From Bacteroidota bacterium (GTDB taxonomy: Bacteria; Bacteroidota; Ignavibacteria; Ignavibacteriales; Ignavibacteriaceae): DNA of 8,425 nucleotides. The translations under genes and the position numbers were made by a program. This document shows positions 1 through 7,457 of this stretch, in pieces; position 1 is the stretch's first letter, and each line of letters begins with the position of its first letter. Location of the stretch: positions 1 through 8,425 of the forward strand of contig JAJYOQ010000159.1 in assembly GCA_021796135.1 (NCBI GenBank), given 5' to 3'. The notes below the pieces were generated by a model, which was given only the letters and a program-made list of their open reading frames with translations, was not told the origin of the DNA and searched no databases.

Positions 1-659
1 CTTTCATTGTTTCCGTCAAGAATAATTTTTATCCATGACGTGTCCTTTGATTCGATCAGTAATGATAAACTATCTGATTTTAAAGTTACATTGGAAGTAT
101 CAACGGCAGAATTCTTTGAGTTATTTAGATTATATTGACTTTGATTTTCTTTTATAATATCACTAATTGGCTTTTCTGAAACGATTATTTCAGAGCTGCT
201 GCCGAAAAAAACAAAATATATTATAATAAAAAGTACCGAAATGCCTGCTATTGAAGATGCTATTATCATTTTCTTCTTGTACTTAATTGCATTTTCTTTT
301 TGTACTGCTGCGTCATCATTATTCGAGTATAGTGGAGAAGAAAAAGCTAAATCCTTCCCTTTTTTTTCAATAATATTTTGTTTGGTTGATTCATTTTCAG
401 GCGCAGCTATATTCTCTAAAGGCAATCCCTTTTTTGCCGCATCAAATTTCTTCATCATAATATTTTCATCTAACCCAACGATTTTAGAAAAATCTCTTAT
501 AAATGCTTTTATATAAAGTTCAGGCATAAAAGAGAAATTCCCATTTTCTATATTTTCAATAAACTTAATATCAATCCTAGTTTTAGATGCAACTTGCTGT
601 ATAGTCAGCGAAGCATTTTCCCGTGCTTGTTTTAGTTCTTCAGAAATTTTATCAAACAT
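1..659 (-). CDS. rodZ: RodZ-like membrane-anchored helix-turn-helix protein, 3' end outside the window
   Basis: At least 219 residues are readable from ATG at 659 without a stop; the C-terminus lies beyond the left window edge. Residues about 5-65 form a RodZ-type helix-turn-helix (HTH_25), with L and AR near the start, IENIENG in the recognition region, then MPELYIKAFIRDF, matching the family pattern 'lP..Y.rgFir.ya'. A polar linker follows, then a lysine-rich stop (KYKKK) and one membrane segment at about 131-153. After that comes a low-complexity N/S-rich stretch and the start of a C-terminal domain with W209 in DTSWIKIILDG, typical of the periplasmic beta domain of RodZ (DUF4115). In E. 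coli RodZ links MreB to the membrane and supports rod shape; here that role is inferred from architecture. It starts 26 bases after rsmB with no strong Shine-Dalgarno, so co-transcription with rsmB is likely. It could instead be a RodZ-domain protein of unrelated role. Confidence 0.8.
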   Translation of the reverse strand, partial: MFDKISEELKQARENASLTIQQVASKTRIDIKFIENIENGNFSFMPELYIKAFIRDFSKIVGLDENIMMKKFDAAKKGLPLENIAAPENESTKQNIIEKKGKDLAFSSPLYSNNDDAAVQKENAIKYKKKMIIASSIAGISVLFIIIYFVFFGSSSEIIVSEKPISDIIKENQSQYNLNNSKNSAVDTSNVTLKSDSLSLLIESKDTSWIKIILDGNNE

Positions 660-685
660 ATATTTAAAGATTTAAATTATTATGA

Positions 686-2056
686 CTAATTTATATGAAT
701 TATCTTTGCTGCAAAAGCTCCATCCATTTTGTGAACATGAGGAAGAGTTTGGATGCATCCATTTTCATCAATCAGATCTTTTGAAACTTGACCAGTAATA
801 TCTGCAAGTTTAAAATTACTATTTTCGCTTAGAAATTTTTTCACAATATCAAAATTTTCTTCCGGTTCAATTGAACAGGTACTGTATACAATTACACCTC
901 CAGGTTTAATTAATGTGGAAGCTTTTTTAAGTAAATTAAATTGCAGTTCATTCAATGATCTCAAATCAAAAATATCCCTTTTCCATTTGATATCCGGCTT
1001 TTTTGAGAGTGTTCCTGTCCCGCTGCACGGAACATCAAGTAATATTCTGTCAAACCCAGTGCCTTCAAAATCAAGTGCATTTACTTCAATAGTTTTAATT
1101 GAATTAATTTTTAATCGGGTTAAATTATTTCTCATCAAGTTTAATCTGCCTTCGTAGCGGTCAACCGCAATAATTTCTCCAGTGTCATTCATAAGCCCGG
1201 CTATATATGCCGATTTTCCGCCTGGAGCTGCGCATAAATCTAAAACTTTCATTCCGGGAGATACATCTAAAAGATTACAAGCAAGACCTGCACTTTCATC
1301 CTGTATATTGAAAAATCCCTCTTTGTAATATTCCCATGCTGTAATGTTTGTCAGATTTTGAAGTTGAAAAAATTCCGGAATATACTTTCCTTGAGTATAT
1401 TTCAAATTAACCGTATTTAGAAGTTTTTTAAAGTCTTCAGTTTTTGTTTTAATAGTATTAATTTTCAAGGTAAGATAAGGTTTTTCATTGTTTGAAGTCA
1501 ATAACTTTTCGGTTGCTTCTCTTCCGAATCTGGTAAGATATCTTTTGACCATCCAAGTAGGATGTGAATAATATGCGCATAAATAACCTATCAAGTCTTC
1601 TTCGGGATTAGGATATCTTATACCGTTTTTACTTCGTATAATATTTCTAAGAATTGCATTTGTTAAATCTGCCGGTTTTTGCCCTTGTAATTTTTTAACA
1701 AATTCAACAGCTTCATTTACAACGGCATAATCCGGGACTCTATCTAAAAATAATATTTGATATAAAGCAACTCTCAACCCATTTTTGAGATTAGGAATCG
1801 CTTTCGAAAATTGTCCTTTGTAAAATCCATTTAAAATCCAATCCAATCTTCCCATCCAGCGCGTAACTCCATGAACTATCTCATAAAGTAAAGCTTTGTC
1901 CTGACCGTTTAGATCAGAATTTCTCATTTCATTATCAAGCAATTTTTCCAGGTAAGCATCAGTTCTTTCAACTCGGTTAAGAATCTTAACAGCTAATCCT
2001 CTTACACCTTCGTAAAGTCCAATTATTTTATGTTCTTCTAATTGGGTCATTTCCAT
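686..2056 (-). CDS. rsmB: 16S rRNA (cytosine-967-C5)-methyltransferase RsmB
   Basis: This 456-residue protein has the usual RsmB length and architecture. The N-terminal NusB-like RNA-binding domain (about 15-145) has the signatures RVERTDAYLEKLL, DKALLYEIVHGV and VVNEAVEFVKK. The C-terminal SAM-dependent m5C methyltransferase domain (about 190-455) has motif I DLCAAPGGKS (273-282), motif IV DVPCSGTG (341-348, Cys344) and motif VI STCSIEPEEN (392-401, Cys394). Known m5C enzymes use the motif VI cysteine as nucleophile and the motif IV cysteine for product release; both are present. The end, HKMDGAFAAKI, is typical of the family. The product methylates C967 of 16S rRNA in the cytoplasm. The start at 2056 follows a weak AAGG/AGG site; Met3 is a possible alternative. 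The gene begins 15 bases after the U-tract of the terminator following rpmE, so it depends on read-through or on a promoter inside the rpmE end. Confidence 0.96.
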   Translation of the reverse strand: MEMTQLEEHKIIGLYEGVRGLAVKILNRVERTDAYLEKLLDNEMRNSDLNGQDKALLYEIVHGVTRWMGRLDWILNGFYKGQFSKAIPNLKNGLRVALYQILFLDRVPDYAVVNEAVEFVKKLQGQKPADLTNAILRNIIRSKNGIRYPNPEEDLIGYLCAYYSHPTWMVKRYLTRFGREATEKLLTSNNEKPYLTLKINTIKTKTEDFKKLLNTVNLKYTQGKYIPEFFQLQNLTNITAWEYYKEGFFNIQDESAGLACNLLDVSPGMKVLDLCAAPGGKSAYIAGLMNDTGEIIAVDRYEGRLNLMRNNLTRLKINSIKTIEVNALDFEGTGFDRILLDVPCSGTGTLSKKPDIKWKRDIFDLRSLNELQFNLLKKASTLIKPGGVIVYSTCSIEPEENFDIVKKFLSENSNFKLADITGQVSKDLIDENGCIQTLPHVHKMDGAFAAKIIHIN

Positions 2057-2070
2057 CCTAGCCTTAAACT

Positions 2071-2096
2071 AAAAAAGCCAGTTGATGCTGGCTTCC
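2071..2096 (-). terminator. Rho-independent terminator between rpmE and rsmB
   Basis: Read on the minus strand, a perfect 7-bp stem AAGCCAG/CTGGCTT closes a 6-base loop (CATCAA) and runs straight into TTTTTT. It lies about 37 bases past the rpmE stop and just before the rsmB start. The shape is classical. Some read-through is likely because no promoter fits between it and rsmB. Confidence 0.8.
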
Positions 2097-2132
2097 TTAA
2101 AATTGATAAAATTAAAATTACGCTAATTAAAA

Positions 2133-2378
2133 TTATTTTTTTGCGTATTTTTTATTGAACTTCTCAACTCTACCTGCTGTATCTAGTAATTTCTGTTTGC
2201 CGGTAAAGAATGGATGCGAGCCGCTTGAAATTTCAAGTTTTACTAAAGGATAAGTTTTTCCGTCTTCCCATTGAATGGTATCTGTTGTTTGAATCGTAGA
2301 ACGGGTTAAGATCGCAAATTCGCATGATCCGTCTTGAAATACTACCGGTCTATAATTCGGATGAATTCCTTGTTTCAT
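2133..2378 (-). CDS. rpmE: 50S ribosomal protein L31, type B
   Basis: This 81-residue protein matches the type-B L31 family: the start [16 protein letters not shown], then LTRSTI, then [21 protein letters not shown], and a basic end [12 protein letters not shown]. Type-B proteins are longer than the zinc-binding type A (about 66-70 residues) and lack its CxxC zinc ligands. Here only one cysteine is present, so it cannot bind zinc in the type-A manner. L31 sits at the bridge between ribosomal subunits. In many bacteria the type-B form replaces type A under zinc limitation, but in Bacteroidetes-like lineages it is often the only copy; no Zur-type operator was recognised here. It has a candidate promoter upstream and a strong terminator downstream, so it can be expressed separately from holA. 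The ribosome binding site is weak (TTAGG, about 6 bases before ATG). Confidence 0.96.
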   Translation of the reverse strand: MKQGIHPNYRPVVFQDGSCEFAILTRSTIQTTDTIQWEDGKTYPLVKLEISSGSHPFFTGKQKLLDTAGRVEKFNKKYAKK

Positions 2379-2411
2379 TTTTTGCCTAACTATTTTCTAA
2401 AAAATTATCTG

Positions 2412-2443
2412 TAAATATAGGAAACTTTAATTTTCATTTCAAA
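2412..2443 (-). promoter_or_regulatory. Candidate promoter of rpmE, Bacteroidetes-like form
   Basis: On the minus strand TTTG (2440-2443) is followed after 20 bases by TATATTTA (2412-2419). This is close to the TTTG / TAnnTTTG pair of Bacteroidetes-type housekeeping promoters, with one mismatch at the last base of the -7 element. It would give a leader of about 25-30 bases before the rpmE ATG. The same arrangement, without mismatch, precedes the tRNA gene in this window. This is a motif match only. Confidence 0.5.
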
Positions 2444-2489
2444 TCAATAAAGGTATATTGGCAAAATTTATAAAATATTTAAAAATCTG

Positions 2490-3515
2490 CTAATTTAGCA
2501 ATATTTCAGCTAATAGTGTTGTGAGAATGGTTTTATCGTCAATTGAGGAAGTTTTTACCGCCAGGTCGGCTTTTAATAATGATTGTGAGGCACGATATAA
2601 CCCTTTTTCACCATACAAATTTCGGGCTTTTATATATTCCGGATAATAGAAGGAATGAGTACCAATAATTTTTGCACCTACCTCTGCAGATGTATTATTT
2701 TCTGCTAACTCTTTAACACGCATTAACTGTGTAAAATACTTTGTAAGCATCGCTATAATTGAAATAATCTTGTTGGGCTCGGTAGCTTTTTCAAGAATAT
2801 TTAATCCAATTTTTAAAGCATCCTTTTTATTCCTTTTTCCAATAGCATTTTGCAGATCAAAAATTGAGTATTCTTTTAGTAAACTTGACATTGAATTAAG
2901 GGATTCAAAAGAAATATCTTTTTTGTCTCCTAAATAATTAAATATTTTTTCAAGTTGGGCTTCTAAAAGGTTTCTATTTTCACCGACAATGTCAATTAAA
3001 TTCTGTGCATTTTCATTTGTTATCTCCTTGCCGTTAGAATGCACACTGTTTATTAACCAATCAATTAAGTATTTTCCCTTCAAATCTTTAGCTTCGAATA
3101 TAAATTTATTCTGAAGTAGTGATTTATAGGGCTCTGTATTAAAATTCTCTATTGCTCCGGTTTGAACTAATATAAGAATTGAAAAATCGGCAGGTGAATT
3201 AATATAGGGAGCTAATTGTTTTTTATCTCTTAATTTATCAAACTCTTTTACAATTATTAATTTTCTTTCTGATGCAAATGGAAAAGCTGATGCGTCATTT
3301 ATAATTGTATTTGCATTTTGCTCGTCGCCGTATAAAACTTCTTTATCAAAATCATTTTTAATAAAAGGAGAAATTGTCTCATCGGCTATTTTTAATGCTT
3401 CTTCAATTCCTAACTCATCCTCTCCTGAAAATAAATATATTGGGAGAAATTTTTTTTGGCGTAAACTTTTAACTGCCTCGGATATCGGAAATAAGGGGAC
3501 TTTGCTTTTTGCCAT
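2490..3515 (-). CDS. holA: DNA polymerase III subunit delta
   Basis: This 341-residue protein has the length and order of HolA. The N-terminal AAA+-like domain has IYLFSGEDELGIEEAL (26-41), the family's 'ylf.G.e..li.eal' motif where a P-loop would be in related ATPases. It continues with FPFASERKLIIVKEFDKL (78-95), the usual 'pfFs.rRlv.v...' strand, then a helical middle region (about 150-220) and the C-terminal clamp-loader collar (about 225-341) with KISIIAMLTKYFTQLMRVKEL-type sequence. Delta is the wrench of the clamp loader: it opens the beta clamp and binds delta' and gamma/tau in the cytoplasm. It has no Walker A, as expected. It starts 17 bases after the cyclophilin stop with an AGGA site about 6 bases before ATG, so it is the last gene of the envelope cluster by spacing. 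No strong terminator was seen between it and the rpmE promoter. Confidence 0.93.
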   Translation of the reverse strand: MAKSKVPLFPISEAVKSLRQKKFLPIYLFSGEDELGIEEALKIADETISPFIKNDFDKEVLYGDEQNANTIINDASAFPFASERKLIIVKEFDKLRDKKQLAPYINSPADFSILILVQTGAIENFNTEPYKSLLQNKFIFEAKDLKGKYLIDWLINSVHSNGKEITNENAQNLIDIVGENRNLLEAQLEKIFNYLGDKKDISFESLNSMSSLLKEYSIFDLQNAIGKRNKKDALKIGLNILEKATEPNKIISIIAMLTKYFTQLMRVKELAENNTSAEVGAKIIGTHSFYYPEYIKARNLYGEKGLYRASQSLLKADLAVKTSSIDDKTILTTLLAEILLN

Positions 3516-3532
3516 TTATTTCCTATGCATTC

Positions 3533-4129
3533 TCAATCATTTTTCAGTTTAGGTCTTGTTTCTATGGTCATCTTTTCTATTATAACGGGCTTTAATGGCT
3601 TGTCATCAGCCGGGTTTGTATTAACTTTACCGATTTTAGAAACGACGTCCATACCTTCAATGACTTTCCCGAAAATAGTATAATGATAATTTAACCACGG
3701 AGTTGCAGCCAGAGTTATAAAAAATTGGCTTCCATTTGTATTTGGTCCGGCATTTGCCATTGCTAAAATTCCGGCAGAATCAAACTTAAAACTTTGATTA
3801 AACTCATCTTGAAAGAGCCCTCCGTAAATACTTTTACCGCCTTGACCGGTAGCCGTTGGATCTCCTCCCTGTATCATAAAATTGTCTATTACTCTATGAA
3901 AGGTTAAACTGTCATAATATCCTTGTTTTGATAACTCCACAAAGTTTTTTACTGCCATGGGAGCAACGTCAGGTAATAATTCCAAGTTTATTGTTCCCAT
4001 ATTTGTTTTCATAACCGCTACTAAAATTGAATCCGGTGATACTAACATGTCATTCTTTCCGTTTGATTGTGATTGTTTGCAGCCGAGAGAAAATAATAAA
4101 ATTATTAGAAATATTGATAATTTTTTCAT
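3533..4129 (-). CDS. Cyclophilin-type peptidyl-prolyl cis-trans isomerase, probable lipoprotein
   Basis: This 198-residue protein has a lipoprotein-type signal: MKK, a hydrophobic stretch, then FSLGC with Cys17 as the probable lipidated residue (the residue at -3 is Ser, so the lipobox is slightly atypical). The cyclophilin domain covers about 36-193. Catalytic and binding residues seen, with human CypA equivalents, are R79 (R55), F84 and M85 (F60, M61), Q87 (Q63), A125-N126, SQFF 134-137 and W145 (W121). At the H126 position the alignment gives Tyr150 with His149 next to it, a one-residue variation. The enzyme catalyses proline isomerisation; the signal places it in the periplasm, anchored to a membrane. 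It starts 8 bases after uppP, and the uppP stop TAG forms part of its own TAGGAG ribosome binding site, suggesting translational coupling. Confidence 0.93.
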   Translation of the reverse strand: MKKLSIFLIILLFSLGCKQSQSNGKNDMLVSPDSILVAVMKTNMGTINLELLPDVAPMAVKNFVELSKQGYYDSLTFHRVIDNFMIQGGDPTATGQGGKSIYGGLFQDEFNQSFKFDSAGILAMANAGPNTNGSQFFITLAATPWLNYHYTIFGKVIEGMDVVSKIGKVNTNPADDKPLKPVIIEKMTIETRPKLKND

Positions 4130-4137
4130 AAGATCTC

Positions 4138-4989
4138 CTAAGGCATTATAAAGTGCATCGAAATTAAAATTAAGATTGCTATTCCTAAAGCAATTCTATA
4201 ATATACAAAAACAAATGTGGTTTTTGTACGAAGGAATTTTAAAAGCAAATCAATTGACCAATAACCAAATATTAAAGAAAATATGGTCGCTATTATTAAA
4301 TCTCCGCTCAATGCAGGATTTATAAATTTCCTGGCTTCCCATAATTCCAATAATCCGCTTGCGAATACAGCAGGTAAACTTAAAAGGAATGAGAATCTAG
4401 CAGCGGTCTCTCTCTTCATACCAAGGAATAGTCCCATAGTAATTGTTGTCCCGGATCGGGAGGAACCAGGAATTAGAGCAAAGCATTGTGCGACTCCTAC
4501 CCAGAATGCATCTTTTGGAGTAATTTCCTTTAATTCTTTTCTGAATTTTGCTATTTTTTCGGCAATTGCTAATAATATAGCAAGTCCAACCATGCTTGCT
4601 GCTATTACGTATAAATCTTTTGTGAGAGCACCTTCAATTATTTTTTTTAACGATAGCCCTATAAGTCCAACAGGGATTGAACCAATTATAATCAACCAGC
4701 CTAATTTTGAGTTTAATGATTGTTTGTCAAATTTGACTCTTTTATCACCTATATTTTCTTTGAAGAAGGCTAATAAAATTTCCCAAACATCTTTCCAAAA
4801 ATAAATTAAAACAGCCAACATAGTTCCTAGCTGAATAACTGCCATAAATGCAGTCCATTCATTATCGCTCATCAAGGGGATTACGTGCATTAATTTAGCA
4901 GCAATTGTCAAATGTGCTGTGCTGCTTATAGGAAGGAATTCTGTTAATCCCTGAATTATTCCAAAAATTATAGCCTGAAAAAGATTCAA
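4138..4989 (-). CDS. uppP: Undecaprenyl-diphosphate phosphatase UppP (BacA)
   Basis: This 283-residue integral membrane protein removes one phosphate from undecaprenyl diphosphate, regenerating the lipid carrier for peptidoglycan and other surface polymers. The family's two signature blocks are present: GLTEFLPISSTAHL (14-27), with Glu17, Ser22, Ser23 and His26, and PGSSRSGTTI (174-183), with Arg178. Several hydrophobic segments fit the usual multi-pass fold: about 5-30, 45-65, 97-115, 127-145, 200-218, 231-250 and 260-280. Length is as expected (about 260-290). The ATG is preceded by an excellent AGGAG site 6 bases away. The gene lies 9 bases after the outer-membrane protein gene and 8 before the cyclophilin. 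UppP overproduction confers bacitracin tolerance in other bacteria, hence the old name bacA. Confidence 0.97.
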   Translation of the reverse strand: MNLFQAIIFGIIQGLTEFLPISSTAHLTIAAKLMHVIPLMSDNEWTAFMAVIQLGTMLAVLIYFWKDVWEILLAFFKENIGDKRVKFDKQSLNSKLGWLIIIGSIPVGLIGLSLKKIIEGALTKDLYVIAASMVGLAILLAIAEKIAKFRKELKEITPKDAFWVGVAQCFALIPGSSRSGTTITMGLFLGMKRETAARFSFLLSLPAVFASGLLELWEARKFINPALSGDLIIATIFSLIFGYWSIDLLLKFLRTKTTFVFVYYRIALGIAILILISMHFIMP

Positions 4990-4998
4990 TTTTGTCTC

Positions 4999-5646
4999 CT
5001 AAAAGTTATAAGTTATGCCTAAACGAATTACAGTTGAAAACATATTAAAATCAACCTTAGCTCCCGTAACACTATTTACCATATAATTATTCCCGTTTTG
5101 GGGTTTACTATTAATATCATATCGGAGATCAAATCCGATGTTAGCATATAGATCTTTACTTAGAAGAGTATTACCGTCAAAGCGTGCTAGGAATCCAAAA
5201 CCTGTAGATGTATAATTTATTGCAGAAGGAGTCCCGGGTATTTGTTCACTAACAGTTACAAACCTGGGGCCTATACCTCCGCCAAATTTAAAATTATAAC
5301 CTAAGCCGCTAATAACATAGTAATTAACAAGACTGGGCATTAAGATATTATAATCCATTTTATAAATTCCTGAAGTAGAGGTAAAAGAGTATGAATTTAA
5401 AAAATAATTAATATCAATTCCAATTTGATAAGTGTTATTTATAGAATAGTCAAATTCGCCATTAAAGTTAATAGCAGTACCGAATGTATTTAATTGCTGT
5501 CCGGCAGAAGCAAAGTTCTGATTGATATAGTCTATTAATGATGGCGCATTGTTAAAAGATATTCCCATTCCGGCTCTTACACTATATTGTGCAAATGAAG
5601 TTATTGAGAAAAAAATAAAGAATAAAAATATACTGCGAAATTTCAT
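4999..5646 (-). CDS. Small outer-membrane beta-barrel protein of unknown role
   Basis: This 215-residue protein has a clear Sec signal peptide (MKFRSIFLFFIFFSITSFA, cleavage before Gln20). The mature part is an alternation of short amphipathic strands rich in Y, N, G and S, ending in IRLGITYNF. A C-terminal phenylalanine in a final beta strand is the usual recognition signal for outer-membrane barrel assembly by BamA. The pattern fits the loose 'porin family / OMP_b-brl' group of 8-strand barrels common in Bacteroidetes-like bacteria, for which no specific function can be given. The start codon overlaps the stop of the upstream flippase-like gene (ATGA), so translation is probably coupled. 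It may be a structural barrel, a small channel or an adhesin-like protein; the sequence does not distinguish these. Confidence 0.8.
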   Translation of the reverse strand: MKFRSIFLFFIFFSITSFAQYSVRAGMGISFNNAPSLIDYINQNFASAGQQLNTFGTAINFNGEFDYSINNTYQIGIDINYFLNSYSFTSTSGIYKMDYNILMPSLVNYYVISGLGYNFKFGGGIGPRFVTVSEQIPGTPSAINYTSTGFGFLARFDGNTLLSKDLYANIGFDLRYDINSKPQNGNNYMVNSVTGAKVDFNMFSTVIRLGITYNF

Positions 5647-6704
5647 AAGTCTTCTAAATCAGTCTCTATTACATTAAAAATGTTTTCATGTTGCTTATTT
5701 AATATGTAGAAGGAAATGAGCGCCGTGAAGATAAACAAAATGTATGAAATTACATGTGTCAAAATTGCATATGCAAGACTAATCGATTCTCCGAATCCGA
5801 AAAGTAAGACTAATGTTGCCTTCGATAGAGCTTCATAAGAACCTACTCCTCCCGGAGTCGGAATTACCACTCCTATTGCACTTATACTCATTAATACCCA
5901 TGCCATACCGAATGTTATATGTATACCGAATTGATTTTGCATTCCCAATGTGTAAAATCCGATATAAGCACTCAGTGCATAATTCAGCATTATTAATGAA
6001 CTGAGTGTGAAAACAAAAATATAATTTTTCACACCTTTTAAGCTTAAAAATCCCTGTATAAGCATCTCAAATATATAAGCTGATTTATGGGCATATTTTT
6101 CAGAAAATCTACCTATAATTTTTATTAAAGAATTATAAAATTTCTCTTTGTATTTAATAATAAAAAATAGAAATATAAAAGCCAGAATTACTAAGACAGT
6201 TGTAATATATAAAGCCGACTTTAGCCAGGGGAAGTTTAAATAAATGTTATCGCTCCATATTATAAATGAAATTAGCACAGCTAAACCCAAAAAAATTACA
6301 TCTATAATTCTTTCAAGTATTACTGTCCCAAACATCGAAGATCGCGAAAGATTTTCCCATTTACCTATTAAAACTGCCCTTGTAACTTCTCCAAGACGTG
6401 GTACTGCACAACTTACACCGTATCCCACCATCAAAGACCCGAATAAATTTTTCATTTTGGCATCTTTTTTTACCGAGCTGATAATTATTTTCCACCTTAA
6501 AGCGCGCAGGAAATGGGAGAACATAACTGAAAAGATGAAAATTACTATCCAAAGTATTGAAGCTTTTGAAATGGTCTCCAAAACTTTATCAAAATCAACA
6601 CCCCGAAAAGCAATAAATAAAAATATTGCTGCAAGTATAAGAGGGAATAAATATTTTAAAACACTCTTTAGCTTAAATTTTTCTTGTCGTTTATCTAAGG
6701 TCAA
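5643..6704 (-). CDS. Flippase-like integral membrane protein (LPG_synthase_TM / UPF0104 family)
   Basis: This 353-residue polytopic protein has about eight hydrophobic segments, roughly at 17-35, 48-66, 127-150, 163-184, 228-252, 263-281, 294-305 and 311-335. It carries the family landmarks: FLRALRW (65-71), PRLGEVTRA (102-110), ERIIDV (131-136) and PTPGGVGSYEA (282-292). The family (PF03706) includes the flippase half of MprF and AglD-type proteins, but this gene has no aminoacyl-transferase domain, so lysyl-phospholipid synthesis is not implied; movement of a lipid or lipid-linked substrate is the usual inference. The start is TTG at 6704: an in-frame TAG lies directly upstream, no ATG occurs until residue 61, and an AAGGA site lies about 10 bases before it. 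It overlaps the end of lolA by 14 bases and the next gene by 4. Confidence 0.88.
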   Translation of the reverse strand: MTLDKRQEKFKLKSVLKYLFPLILAAIFLFIAFRGVDFDKVLETISKASILWIVIFIFSVMFSHFLRALRWKIIISSVKKDAKMKNLFGSLMVGYGVSCAVPRLGEVTRAVLIGKWENLSRSSMFGTVILERIIDVIFLGLAVLISFIIWSDNIYLNFPWLKSALYITTVLVILAFIFLFFIIKYKEKFYNSLIKIIGRFSEKYAHKSAYIFEMLIQGFLSLKGVKNYIFVFTLSSLIMLNYALSAYIGFYTLGMQNQFGIHITFGMAWVLMSISAIGVVIPTPGGVGSYEALSKATLVLLFGFGESISLAYAILTHVISYILFIFTALISFYILNKQHENIFNVIETDLEDL

Positions 6705-7294
6705 CTACTGAACTTCCTTTAGGTGGATTGAATGAAAATTTAGACTCATTAAGTTTCTGGTTTATTCTATAATCTGTAAAAGTCATTTCAATTGTTTTAC
6801 CACTGGAATTAATTAATAACTTATCTATTAAGTCATCACCGTTTAACCAAATTTTTATAGAGCTGAATTTTAATGAAAGGTTTTTAGCAGTTAATACTAA
6901 AACGTTTTTCCCATTTAGTAATTCGGAAGATACTTGACACATGGCAGGATAAGTATTTATTAAATTATCGACCGAAAACAAAGGCGGGTTTTCTTTATCA
7001 TAATTCGTAATTATAACTTTATTTTCACTTTTATTATAACTCCAATTAGTAACACCGTTAGAAACAATGATTGAATGTTTTAGTTCTAAACGTATTTTAT
7101 TATTTTTTGCAAAATAAAAATTACCCTCCAAATTCACTTTCCCATCTGTCAACTGTTTGAACTCTGCCGAAATAGTTGAAATAGATTTATATTTCTGCTG
7201 GATGGATTTTAGCATTTTTTTCTCCTTTGTTTTCCGCAAAGGAAGTATTGAACAATAAAGCTAAAATAAATAAGACTAAAAAGAATTTTTTCAT
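6691..7294 (-). CDS. lolA: Outer-membrane lipoprotein carrier LolA, signal peptide and body in different frames
   Basis: The body (ATG at 7215 to stop at 6691, 174 residues) has the LolA pattern: QQKYKSISTISAEFKQ, then GNFYFAKNNKIRLEL, NPPLFSVDNLI, and an end KLNESKFSFNPPKGSSVVDL. LolA ferries lipoproteins across the periplasm from LolCDE to the outer membrane, so it needs a signal peptide. One is encoded directly upstream from ATG at 7294 (MKKFFLVLFILALLFNTSFA, cleavage S-F-A before Glu21), but that frame stops at 7187-7189 after 35 codons. The frames meet at seven A's (7215-7221). With six A's the reading continues ENKGEK-MLKSIQQK and gives one 200-residue protein, the normal family length. 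Either this is a one-base assembly or sequencing error, a true mutation, or a slippage site. A strong AAAGGAG site 6 bases before the internal ATG could also start a leaderless form. First gene of the envelope cluster; no convincing promoter was seen in 7295-7423. Confidence 0.85.
7215..7221 (-). other. A7 run at the lolA frame junction
   Basis: Seven consecutive A's on the minus strand, directly after AAAGGAG (7222-7228), separate the signal-peptide frame from the LolA frame. Losing one A, or gaining two, joins them. Homopolymers of this length are frequent sites of indel error and of polymerase slippage. Confidence 0.9.
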
Positions 7295-7423
7295 TTTTCT
7301 AAATTTGAAATTATTAGCAAATGAAATTTATAAAAATTGTAAGACATTTTAACATCAAAAATTTAAATATATAATTTTATTATACCGATTGAATATTTCC
7401 GAAAATACAGAAGGCAAGAAATG

Positions 7424-7452
7424 AAAAAGCCTGAAATGCTATTCCAGGCTTT
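7424..7452 (-). terminator. Rho-independent terminator after the initiator tRNA
   Basis: On the minus strand an 8-bp stem AAAGCCTG/CAGGCTTT closes an 11-base loop and continues into more T's. It begins 5 bases past the tRNA 3' end. It should end the tRNA transcript before the lolA cluster. Confidence 0.8.
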
Positions 7453-7457
7453 CTTAG

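Noticed and set aside
241..516. Plus-strand open frame of 91 codons
   Set aside because: Antisense to the RodZ-like gene; its composition mirrors the real minus-strand frame, with no family resemblance.
2445..2489. Terminator after holA
   Set aside because: Only weak A/T palindromes, no GC-containing stem with a U-tract.
4283..4804. Plus-strand open frame of 173 codons
   Set aside because: Shadow of uppP, whose minus-strand frame has both family signatures.
6244..6711. Plus-strand open frame of 155 codons
   Set aside because: Antisense to the flippase-like gene; no recognisable domain or ribosome binding site.
7295..7423. Promoter for the lolA cluster (TATATTTA, TATAAT and TTGATG elements seen)
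   Set aside because: None has a properly spaced partner element; too weak to annotate, although a promoter probably lies here.
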